Position numbers and translations under genes: made by a program
Shown here: piece by piece, positions 12,600 through 24,900 of the stretch
Position numbering within the stretch: position 1 is the stretch's first letter
Layout of the letters: every line of letters begins with the position of its first letter
Source: Lagopus muta
Lineage: Eukaryota; Chordata; Aves; Galliformes; Phasianidae
Direction: 5' to 3'
Assembly (NCBI RefSeq): GCF_023343835.1
Contig: NC_064433.1
Coordinates: forward strand, 64,564,032 to 64,628,031
DNA: 64,000 bases
Notes under the pieces: model-generated
The model's database searches: none
What the model saw: the letters and a program-made list of their open reading frames with translations, nothing else
Told to the model about the DNA's origin: nothing

Positions 12600-12990
12600 A
12601 ATTGCTGGCCCTCTACTCCACGATCCGCCGACAAAGTCCGGCTAAGAGCGGAAGCCAGGGCCGAGCTGCGCGAGCTGAGGAAGTTTGGGTGCCACCGCAC
12701 ACCGTAGGCAGAGCGCCGCCGCCACCTTCCGCGTCTGGGCGAGGAAGCGGCAGTGCTTTTCTCCCTCCTTGCCGCTCTCGGGAGAGGCGGGAAAATGGCG
12801 ACAGTCCCCGGCGTCGCGCGGAGCCGCTTTGTGGTGGTGGGCGGAGGCATCGCCGGAGTTACCTGCGCCGAGAAGGTACGGGCTGTGGGACCACTGCCCG
12901 CCGAGCGCATGCGCGCCCTCCGCCGGCTGGCGGCCCGTGGGTTCGTTGCGGTCAGCGCCAAGAGGGGATTTGGGTCCGTGTTTAATATTC
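12600..12990 (+). promoter_or_regulatory. PYROXD1: PYROXD1 CpG-island promoter and 5' UTR
   Basis: A GC- and CpG-rich block in AT-rich surroundings covers the 5' UTR and exon 1. No TATA box is visible. The start codon lies in AAAATGGCGAC, which fits the YY1-type AANATGGCGNC element common at TATA-less promoters. The exact start of transcription cannot be fixed from sequence. Confidence 0.75.
12795..12875 (+). CDS. PYROXD1: PYROXD1 coding exon 1
   Basis: Residues 1-27, with the FAD-binding GGGIAG loop at 16-21. The ATG sits in AAAATGGCGAC and the exon ends GAGAAG before a gtacgg donor, phase 0. An in-frame GTG upstream at 12753 is not needed as a start. Confidence 0.95.
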
Positions 12991-15900
12991 CAGGAGACTA
13001 TTTGCCTGAAATAGAACTATACGTAGTTGCTGTGGCCCCATCTCACAATTAACGTTTATGATCATTAAGACTGCTTTAAAAGAGATCAAAATTTATTGCT
13101 TTCCTGATATTTTCTTCCAAATCTCACAGCGAGTGCCTCTTTTTCATTTATACATGTTTCCCGATCAGATTCTTATGTGATGACTGAGACTTGCTGCTTT
13201 TGCTCATTCTTCCTGCATCAAGGAGATGGAATTTGATGATCTTTGAGGTCCTTTCCAACACAAACCATTCTGTGATTCTGTTTCCCAGCCACACAGGAAA
13301 CACAGTTGGAATGAGTATTAGCAGTCTAATAGCATGTGTTTTAATTCATGGAATCACAAAGTTGCAGGGGTTGGAAGGGTTCTCTAGAGATCATCAGGTC
13401 CAGCCCCATGCTAAAGCACATCCCCACAGCAGGTTGCACAGGTAGACATCCAGACAGGTGTTGAATATCTCCAGAGGACACTCCGCAGCCTCTCTGAGCA
13501 GCCTGTTCCTGTACTCCATCCCTCTGACAGTGAAGAAGCTGCAACCCTGATGCTTTCTCACACAGACTTTTAGGACAATCTCCTCCTTCCAGGCAGTATT
13601 GCAAGGGTTAAGATTCAGTGCAAGTTTTCACTGAGCACCACGTGTAATTCCATCCTCATGTACAGTGTTTTCTGTACATGCCTGGAAAGGGTCTTTTCAG
13701 AGAGCAGCACCTTCATTGCCATATTAATGTATTCATTAACCCCATCAAAAATGGCCTCATGTGTTCTGGAGAGCTTTCTATTCTATGCTCTACATGTGTA
13801 GCTGCTGGCATGCATGAAATAATAAACCAGAAACATTGAATACAATCTTTCTCAGTCTTGAGACTAAGGGTATAATTCTCTGGAATGAACACCTTGTCCA
13901 TCATACTGCATTTTGGGTATGCACTTCGGGCTTCTCAGGCTGCTCTCTGATAGCAACCATTGCTTCAGCTCTAACTTAAAAAAAATGCACAGTCAGGTAA
14001 TTTTCAAGTACATTTAAAACAGCCTGACTGAATACCTTTTTCTTTTTTCTTTTTTTTTTGAGGTTAAATTTATTTCCTATGTTATGAAATGTTTCATGTC
14101 TCAACCTAATTTCAACCTTCCCTATTTAGTTGCAACATTTCTTTCAGGTTTGTCATTTTCAGGTTTATGTTTTTCTTTACACCCACATCCATATGTTTGG
14201 ATAAACTTAATATCTTGTGTGGCAGATTTCTAGTACTTAAAAAGATAAAGGAGTGGAACAACATCAAGGGGACTGAACGAACATTTCAAACAACCATTCA
14301 GTCTGAGTAAAAAGAGAGGGATAAACATTAGAGCGTGTGTAAGTGGTACAAAGTATGTGATGTTGGTGTAAAAAGGTCTTAAATGCATCCGATGGTTATT
14401 ATCTGATCCCGTGCTTTCTATGGCATTCTGTAGGTTTTTTGGAGACTTTTTTATAAGGTACACCTGGGAGCAGCTGCAGGGGCACACTGTGCTGCTCTGT
14501 TGCATGAACTTGTCAACCATTTTCTTTTCTGTCAACATAAAGCATACAGCTACAATGGGTGTGAAATACATATTAGGGAGTCATGCTATACAGGGTGTAT
14601 TACATGACGTTTTTCACATATCCTCATTAAATGCATTTGTATTTTATGCCAGAAATGTGGCTATGTGGATCTCCCTTAAACCAAAGTCTTGGTACTTTGA
14701 CCTTCAGGTTCTTCCCATCTGAAGTACCATCATAAATGCCCATTTGGTCATGTATAAGACAGAACATGCTTCCTGGTGGTTTTTACAACCGTCTTGTTCA
14801 TCTGTAGGATACTGGTGATAAGGAACCTGGGTTCTACTGTGGCTGAGCAATGCAGCACTTAAGGTGGAAATTCTTCAGTTGCTTGCAGCTTGTAAGAGTC
14901 TTGTACTGTACTGCTTACCAGCATTCTGAAGATGATCCACTTATCGGTTTACTAAATTACATTTAAATTAACCAACAGGAATCAGTATTTCCTCTGTCAA
15001 AATGAAGTCTATTAAAAATCATAACAGAAATGCAGGGAATCTCCATAAATTGTGATGAGAGTCTTCCAGCAGCCAGCCTTTAGAATACAGTGAAAATATT
15101 CTTTTGAGTAGTCTTTCTTACAGTGGCTGCAGTAGTTGAAGTTGTATGACATAAGTCTTGGCTTTCCCAATTTGATTCATTTCAGTTATGTCCTTCTTCC
15201 GTAGCCTTGAAACACTGTTTACCTGATCCACATTTAGGTAATGTAGTGATGTATATTACTTTACTCCAGTAATTTTATTGTGTTTAATTCAAATTCTGTT
15301 GATGACTACTTGCTCATCATGTTTTCTGTTTCTTTACAAGCTGGCCATGGACTTCCCGTCAGAAGACATTTTTTTAGTGACAGCTTCTCCAATCATAAAA
15401 GCTGTAACAAATTTCAAACAGGTAAGAAAGCTTTAATTTTTGTTACAGTAAGACATCTTCAGAAGTCTGTCCTTGTACAGATAACTTTAGAGTCTAATCT
15501 TGAAAGTGATTGTGACTGTGTGTTATTTTGTAGTGATTCATAATCATTACTAAGTTCTCAGTGAATATATTTACAATATTAGTAAATGACCAAAGATTAA
15601 ATTGGGTGCTTACACGATATAAGTGTTTAATACATTTCTACTGAAGCATCATTTCACTGCTTAGCTAATGGGAATGCTCCATCTTAAGCTCCAAAATGAT
15701 ATCTTTGGAATAAATTATTTAAGAAATTTAGCCTTGCTAGTAGATCTCAGATTGCCCACCATTCTTATAGTAGTAATACGTTAGAATCTCAGGCAGAATC
15801 AGACTTCTGACATGTAACAGAAAAGGAATATCCTTCTGTGAAACTGTGCTCAATTTCATCTTCCATAGCTGGTGATTCTTTGCTGCTGTTTTTAAAAATA

Positions 15901-18900
15901 AAATAATTCCATACTTGAGTTCAAATTTCTGGCTTATAGGTTCATTAGCCAGAGGTACTCAGATCTTACAAGGCACTGCTCTTTTTCCCACCACTTGGGA
16001 ACAGATTCTACAGTAGGTCATGGGAAGAGTTGGGCTTGGATTGCCCAGAATTCAGGATGAAAAGCTGCAAGCCACTTAAGCTAGTCCATAGCAAGTTAGG
16101 TTTTACCACCTGGGGAAAGTTACCAGCCTTCTGCTTGGTATTTGTGTTTTTCTGAGAAATGGTACATAATACAAATATATCATAGTACAGGTATGTCTTA
16201 GGACTAGTAAAAAAAAGTTATTATTTCTTTTAGGTCTGCAGGTCTCAGAATCAGTTTTCCTGATGTATTGATGCTTATATTCAAATTTCAGAAGGGGGAA
16301 ATTTAGGCATAGAGATTTAAACAAAAGTTTTTGCTGTTAGTAGCTGTAACTGGCTGCCAGTATCTGAAGGCTCTTTGTGAGAATGCAAGGTAACACCCAA
16401 CTAATGAATCTCGAGCACAGATACAGATTGGTCAGAGAATGGCTTGAGAGCAGTCCTGACACGAAGGATGTGGGAGTGTCTGTTGATGAAAGATTCAACA
16501 TGAGCCAGCAATGTGTGCTTGCAGCCCGGAAGGCCAACCGTATCCTGGGTTGGATCAAGAGAAGTGTAACCAGCAGGTCGAGGGAGGGGATTCTGCCTCT
16601 CTACTCTGCTCTCGTGAGACCCCACCTGGAGTACTGGGTCCAGTTCTGGGACCTCCAACACAAAAAGAACATAAAGCTGTTGGAGCGGGTCCAGATGAGG
16701 GCTATGAGGATGATCAGAGGGCTGGAGCACCTCCCCTATAGGGACAGGCTGAGGGAGCCAGGGCTCTTCAGCCTGGAAAAGAGAAGGCTCTGGGAGACTT
16801 TATAGCAGCCTTTCATTACATGAAGGGGGCCTATGGGAAAGCTGGGGAGGGACCTTTTATAAGGGCATGTAGCAACAGGATGAGGGAAAATGACTTTAAA
16901 ATGGAAGAGGGTAGGTTTAAATTAGATATTAGGAAAAAATTATTTACTGTGAAGTTGGAGAGACAGTGGAACAGGTTGCCCGTTGTGGTTGTGAATGTCC
17001 TCTCCCAGGGAGCACTTAAGGCCAGTCTGGATGGGGCTTTGAGCAACCTGGTGTAGAGGGAGAGCCCTCCCTGCCTGGAGCAGGGGATTGGAACCAAAAG
17101 ATCTTAAAGGTCCCTTCCAGCCCAAACCATTCTATGATTCTGAGTTCTCACAATGCTGACTCTGGTGGTCGTGGGTATCCAGGACAGGCATTTACATATT
17201 GCAGAGATGTAAAGTCTGTAATTTGTATCAGCAGAAGTTTTGGCAAGTGAAGTGTAAGGGAATAAATAAGCACTGTTTGAAGGCAGAGCATCTAAGTTTT
17301 GGACATGTATACCTTAAGTTCTCTTTGAATTGCAGAGGTGTTCAGTTCCTAGCTGTGCACGAGATTGTTTAAATACCCTACAAAGTAGAAGGCCTGAAGG
17401 TTCCTATGCAGCTGTTTCCTTCTGGAACAGACCTCAGTTCTGTTACTGAGGTCATAACTTACTGGGGTGTTTTCCAAGTTCTGTTGTTTGTTTGTTTTTT
17501 CACTAGTCTCTAAAATATCTGATAGTGACTACATATGTGCTGCTGAGTAAATGCTCTGAGGAGATCTTGAATCTGTTTTGCATGAACATTTACCTTACAC
17601 ATCTTACTTACAAGTTGGACAAAAGTAAGCACTTTTTCTGACATAAGGACCAAATTACCTGCAGCATGAGGTTGAACTGTTGAATGTTAGAAGAAAATAT
17701 CACTGGGTACTTAATTTTTTAAGAAGGGAAAAACATAGATGCCCTTTTGTCTAGAATGAATGATTCTCTGTGCTGTTTTGAACAAAATGTTCTTCCTCCA
17801 GAATACTAAAGAAAGATGCTTGCATGGGAGACCATGTAACATCATTGAGTTACTATATGAGAGTTTTACCAAACAGGTCAACAGGGTCTTAGAAACGCAT
17901 CCAGTAGATTAAAAATGCAATGTTGCTAAGTCTAATTTTATATATATATATAAATATATATTTTATATATATATATATATAAAATATATATAAAATAAAA
18001 CATTATAGCAGTTAATGTATCCATCAGGGTAAATAGCTTTAGAACTACAATTCTCTGTATTACTTTGATCCTTTACCAAGGACATGCACAAAAGGTTTCT
18101 ATGCATAAAAATGTACTTTTGGCAGTGACGGTAACATGATTCAAGACAATATGGTCTTTATATTATTAGAAATTCACTTAATACTTTTTTGTTGGTTGTT
18201 TTTTTTTTTTTTTTTTTTTTACAAACTTCAGAAATTAAAATGGATTATTCTTATTTTTAAATCTCTTTCTGCTTCTTCCAGGTCTCAAAAACACTTGAGG
18301 AATTTGATGTAGAAGAGCAACCAAGTTCTCTATTAGAACAACGATATCCTAATATTAAAGTTATCCACTCTGCTGTAAAACAATTGAAAAGTGATGAGCA
18401 TGTAAGATAATGTTTTCTCTTTTTAACTTATCATGATTTTGGAGGTAAAAAAAAAAAAAAAATCTGAGAAACCATTGAATGATTTTGGCATGAAATTCTG
18501 TTCAGCAACGTTCTGTTTATTAAAATGTAATTTACTAAAAATTACCAGAGAGTACCTCTGTAATAGACATGTGAAGTTACAGCCTGAACCAGTGTTTGAG
18601 CACCTGGTGGGAAGGCAGGGCCAACCCAGGGGAGCTCAGGTGTATGCAGTGCACCTAGTGACTGGAAGAGGTGGAGCCAGGATCCATCCCTTCCCAGACC
18701 TCGTGTAAGGGTTGGAAGTGAAAGTAAGGGGTCTCTTACTGGAGATCCCTGCCTGCTTGAGGCATCCCAAAGATAAGCAGCTTTTATCCTTTGTTTTTGT
18801 GTCCACAGTTGCTGCATTTGTGCTTGTCTTCATTTGCTGCAGCTGAAGACTGTGCCAGCCTGCTATTATCACTGTACTCTTCTTTTAATAGATATTTATG

Positions 18901-21900
18901 GTGGTGTTCTCGTAGACTGTGGCTGCTTGTTAAATGATTATAGATCAAAATTTAGTTGTTAATCAACAAACTGTGCCCTTTTGATTCATATTTTCAATAC
19001 CTTGGATTTGTGGTATTGAATACCTGGTTGGAACAGGAGGGAAAACAGTCAATTAAACCTATATAGTTTATCAGTGTAGATGTCAGAAAAGTTCTGTAAC
19101 CCTTAACTGTGTGTCTTTGTGATTCCTGAATTACAACTTGTTGATATAAAGGCCAAAATTTTAACAACTTTATGATGTATAAAAAACTAGTTCTCAAAAG
19201 AAGCAGCATTTCTACCTTTCCTTTGTTCTTTTTAACAAAAGAAACGTTGCAGGCAGGAGCAATGCACAGTACATACATGTCCTCTTTACTGTCCAAGTCA
19301 GCTTGATATGCTTGCTTTGTTTTAATTCAATGATTATCAGAAATTCATGTTCAGGTCTCAAACTGTTCTTGCTCATTTTAAGTTGCAGAGCTGTGACTTC
19401 AGTTAGATTATAAGGCTGCTTGTATTGTGACCTAAACTGTTGACTTGTAGCTTCACTCCTGTAGGGTTATAGTTTAGTCTAAGTGGATTCCAGTAGCTCA
19501 TGTAAATGGATTTTGAAGGATCTTTTTCCTCTGTTATCTCAAAATCTTTAAACCTCCCTTTGTGTGAAACCGCTGTAAACTATTTGGCTTCTAGTTTGGA
19601 AAGCATCAAACAATACTTTAAATTTAATGTGACTTCGTTGCAGAGTGATGTAGCTTGTTTAGCACCTACCCTTGTCTTCAGCAAAGAACTAAATGTGCAA
19701 TCTTTCTAAACTTTATTCTGGGTAGCACTTAGTTAATACACTACTGCAGTTCTTAAGGTAAGAGAAGTCAAAGAGTGTAGTGTCAGTCTCCAATTGTGTG
19801 TGTGATTATTCATCTATTAAAAATCATAAAAGACCCAAAAATGTGTTGGTGTCATAAAGCCGTACTTATTTTTTCCTAATAAAGCCAAAGATCTGGATTG
19901 CACAGTGTTTTGCTCTTACAGCTATCTTACTACTATCTAGAAGTGTTATGAGTGGGATTCTTATTTGCTAATACAGAGTAGTGCACAGGTCTACATCTGT
20001 TGCTGGGGTGGGGGGACACTAACAGATAGGAAATGGATTCTTTCAACACAGATGGTGAGTACAGGGTGCCACCAAGAGGTAATATTTAGATTCCATCTGT
20101 TTGAAGTGTACGTGTTCCATTTCATCAGTCACACCATATCACATATTTAGGCCTGTCAGTGTGTGGTGAGGTAACATGAATGAAATAAGTCATAATGAGA
20201 GAGTGAAAGCTTGCTTGTTTTTAAGAAGCCAGTGCAACCTTTTAATACCTGCAAAATACACCAAGAAAAAAAAAGAAGCCAGTGTTGTTTTATGTGTCTC
20301 CAATTACTTCTTTTTTCCCCTTAATTTTTAACAGAAAATTTTCACTGAAGATGGGAGAGAATATACATATGAGAAACTTTGCCTGTGTGCTGGAGCAAAA
20401 CCTAAATTAATTTTTGAAGGAAACCCATATGTATTAGGAATTCGGGATACTGACAGTGCACAGGTAAATGCATTTTGGACTTGTATGTGTGTAATATATT
20501 CATCTTTCTGATGGGAGTTGCTAAAAATGGTTGCAGGGTGAAACAGAGGAACATCAAATGCTATTTATTATTTTATGTCCTTAAATAGAACGTTTTCAAT
20601 AGCAGAGAAAGCCTTCAGAAACATTAAATAATTGGTGACTAAGTTTATCAAGTTAATAAATGGTTCATAGATTGTGTTTCTAACAGAAGAGTCCAGAATA
20701 AAAGGTGTTCTTTTGCTCTCTGGGCAGAAGCCAACCTGAAAATGCAGACAGGAAGTAGGAACTTCCCTGAAAAGGTGCACCCAGTACATTGTGTGAAGGG
20801 CTGCTTCATAGTGACAAGCAACCATGGGTGGACTTCTTTTGGTTGTACAGAAAATAATTACTATTGTAATCCAGGATGTGAACTGCAAGATGTTTTTGTG
20901 TGTTGCTGTTTGTTTTGGATATTAAAACTTTACCTGAGGTTACAAAATGGAGAACTAAAAATAGAAGCTATATTGGCTTGTTTCTTTTATTTCTCTCACC
21001 ACTAAGATTGGATTTGGAGACTTATTTCTTTCTAAAAATTTTTGGGGGCAAATAAAAATAACTTCTCAGATTTTCTACAGATCGTTTATTTTGCTCCTGA
21101 ATTCTAATCAGGAATTCTTACTTTCCTAAATGTCTGTATCTTTGCTCTCTTAATGCTGTAAAAATCACCTTGAAAATTATACTTACTGTGATAAAATTTG
21201 ACTAAGAGATCATACAATGCTAATGGTCTCTGGGACATAAAGCTTTTATGGATTCTATTATGGGTTCTGTCAGTTTGGCTTAAATGTAATTACTTAACAT
21301 TCTCCTGGCTCAGCTTGAGACTTACAGTGCTGCAGAAACAATTTCATCCCTTAATGTGATAGAACTTCATGGGTTCCATTGGCTTCTTTAACAGATTCTT
21401 AGCATAAGTAAACGTTTATCAGTAGTTTGAGAAAATGAAACTAAAACCACTGAGAGAAAGTATAGGAAAGGATATATTTTATCAATGTTCCTTCAATTGT
21501 TTTCTTTTCTGACACAGGCTTTTCAGAAGAACTTGGCTCGAGCTGAGAGAATAGTAGTGGTTGGTAATGGTGGGATTGCACTTGAATTAGTGTAAGTCAA
21601 CAACTAAGTTATAAATTCACATATGCAGATAAAATCTTTAATAGTTTGATGTTCAATCATGTGTGCATGAGTTTGGAAGAAGGTTGACTTATAAAGAGCT
21701 CTTAATCAATTTTTCTACTAAATGCCTTAAGAATTGTTTTTCACCACATAGTGAAGGGTGTTGTCACAAAATTCAGACAGCTTTATAAGAAGCTTTGACA
21801 TACAGATATGAAGAATATACAGCATTTTTCTAATCTGGCACCGACAGATTTCTGCTTATGCTAATAACAGTGATATTTATGTTACAAAACTTCTCTACTT

Positions 21901-24900
21901 TCTAGAGATAGGAGATGTAACAATGAAACAGCTGTTCTTGCATCCAGCCTGATTTAAGTTGATAGAGCTTCTGAACTGTCTGATATGGCTTTTGTTGTAG
22001 GGAAGATACAGTCTGACAGATTGTGAAACCATTTATATTATACAATTATGTAGTCTTGTTTTGCAATGTAGGGAACTGTTTTTTAAATTGGACATATACA
22101 AACTTGATGCTGGTTGGACTTGATGATCTTGAAGGTCTTCCAGCCTACATGATGCTATGATTCTGTAAATCCTCCTCTGCGTTGCAGTCCGTGTTCCATC
22201 TGATAGCATCTTTGATGGACAGGAACGGTTCCAAATACCAGTTGTCAGCAGTGGGCAGTTTGGAGAAAATGGCTGGGTTTTTTCATTGTGAGGAACAGGA
22301 AATACTAAGCATTATTACTACAGACTTGATCTACCTTTCCCTCCTGCCATAACAACAGTTGTTTGTAGTCATGAGAAAGTGGAAGAAGAAAGGTGTCTCT
22401 TCTTTCTTTTGTGGCTTCCTGAAGTAAATATATAAAGGGCTGTAGTGAATTTGATAGGTTTGGAAGTCTTGTTCCTTATTTCTAGCTTCTGGAATAGAAA
22501 CTTGCAGACTTCTTGTTGTCTTATTCAGAGTCATAGATCCTTTTTTGGGTACTGTCTAATTTTATCTGTTGTTTAAATGCTCACAGGTATGAAATTGAAG
22601 GCTGCGAAGTAATCTGGGCTATCAAAGACAAAGCCATTGGAAACACTTTTTTTGATGCAGGAGCAGCTGAATTTCTTATTCCAAAACTGACTGCTGAAAA
22701 ACAAGAGACTCCAATTGAATGTAAAAGAACCAAGTATACAATGGAAGGTATTGTGCTTCAGTCCCCTAGCACTACAGCAATGCTGAATATTAAAAATAGC
22801 CCTGAAAACAGTTAATTTAGCAGGCTGTAATCATGGTTTACTATTATAAGCTATTGCAGTCTTTCTAGCTCTTAAGAGCCCATTCTGATGCCTAGCAATA
22901 GCATGGTTGTTTCAGAGGCAAGTGCAGTAATAAAAGGCATAACACTGAAAAGTGATAAATGCTTGTTTGGGTTTGATTTAGGTATTACTTAGGTATTAGG
23001 AAGAAGTTTTTTACACAGAGGGTGGTGACGCAGTGGAACAGGTTGCCCAAGGAAGTTGTGGATGCCCATCCCTGGAGGCATTCAAGGCCAGGCTGGATGT
23101 GGCTCTGGGCAGCCTGGTCTGGTGGTTGGCGACCCTGCACATAGCAGGGGGGTTGAAACTGGATGATCTTTGAGGTCCTTTTCAACCCAGGCCATTCTAT
23201 GGTTCTATGATTTGTCTGCAAACTAATGATGTTTGGGATTTTGCCTTACCTTACCTTGTTTGTTCCATGTTTCTCCCCCTCTTTTCGTAACCAGATCGTA
23301 TTCCTCTTGATTCATAATTGTTGGTCTGAATTCAGCAGGCAGTGAAGTATGTGTGCTGAATCTGATATTCTCCATCTCTCTGTCATCAGGAAGTGAGAAG
23401 AAAGAAAGGGCCGCAGCAGCATCTGACAAACTGGGCAGTGCTTTGGGCCCCGACTGGCATGAAGGCCTACAGCTGAAAGGAACCAAAGAGGTATGTTTGT
23501 GATCTTGCTTGCATTTGTTTAATTGCTGTTTTATGATGATAGCATTACAGAACTTATGATGATGAAATGTAACTTTCAGGATTATTAGGATGAGAAAAAT
23601 GAAATGTGTTTGAACTGGTTCACTTACCAGAATTACAGAGAAAAATGTGTTAACAGAAGTCGAATTGCTTTCTATTTCAAGAGGGAGGTGGCAAACCAGA
23701 TCCACTGAATGGTTTCATCAATTTCCTATTCAGATTAAACATAAATGATGGTTTGCACACCTCTCCAGGACTGGTGTCAATCCTACCATTAAACAGAAGC
23801 AGTAATACGTCCACTCTCTTCTAGCTGCTTTAGATATATTTTCCTATGTGAAAAATAGGACAGTATAACTTGCACAGGGGTATAGAGGTATTATCTTTAT
23901 CATAAATTATGATAGAAAGTGGAAGGACTTAAAGTTCTGCAAGACAGTGTAAGGGAACTATTGTGTCATAGTCTGAACTATAACTGGTCACCTGGGAAAA
24001 GGACTCAGCCTTGGGAGCACAGGTGAAGGCAATTCATCTGTGTGACTGGAAGAGTAGAGCCTGACTTCACCTCTCTTAGACCCCATTTAAAGGCTGATTG
24101 CCACTGGGGAAGGATCTCTTTCTGGAGATTCCTGCCTTGTGGAGTTTTCCCCTGTGATCCCAGATCTTCAGAGACAGGTGAGCACCTTTCTTTTTCCTTT
24201 GTAACACCATTCCATTTATGCCAGTCCCTTTGTTTCTACGCTCCTGTATCACCATTCCACTGTGACCTTTCTGATTGTAACGGAGAGAGAATTTTTTTGT
24301 TGTTGTTCTGTTAAGTTCTGGATTTCCCTCTTGTAATGAAAAGCACCAGTACTTTTGCATAAGGTTTCCTGATCCCAAATAAAGTATGCAGAGGCAAGCT
24401 AATACTCATCTATTCAATAGAGATACTAACATCAATGGGAGGCAGCTGGCCAGTAGAGTGTCTGCCCCGGGGTTACCCCAGCAGATAACATCTCACCAGC
24501 AGGCTGCTACTGGTCACTTAACTCCCTTAGTACTGTGGCCATATATATAACAGCAGGAGACAATAAAGCACCGTGAATCAGAATGAACCAGGTCCTTCAC
24601 AGAAAGCAAGGAGACCTGTACAGCTGCACAACAGTTTCTCACAAACACATTTCTTCTAGCTGTGTGCAGAAGGTAGAGGCAGATTACTTGCATTCCCAAG
24701 GTAACAGACTAGTCACCTGTTCAGGCTGTGATCTGTAGCTGGCTAATATGCCTTGTGATAGGATGGGATATATGGTAATTGTTTTTTGTTTAGTAACACC
24801 TCAATTTGGAGGAGGTGTTACTAAATTACTAAATAATACTCTATTATTTGCTATAATATTGCCAATTAATTAAAAATTTTGACAATCTTTCTTTAGTTTT

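Noticed and set aside
1-12600. IAPP, expected upstream of PYROXD1 from the human gene order
   Set aside because: I searched by eye for the amylin-type exon and found nothing; it probably lies outside the window.
12753-12794. Extended PYROXD1 N-terminus from an upstream in-frame GTG
   Set aside because: There is no ATG; the first ATG at 12795 aligns with the expected start of the FAD domain.
12539-12961. Minus-strand 140-codon open frame as a full gene
   Set aside because: GC-rich chance frame antisense to PYROXD1 exon 1; kept only as a weak antisense-exon possibility.
23223-23705. Minus-strand 160-codon open frame over PYROXD1 exon 7
   Set aside because: Shadow of the coding strand and intron; the sense exon explains the constraint.
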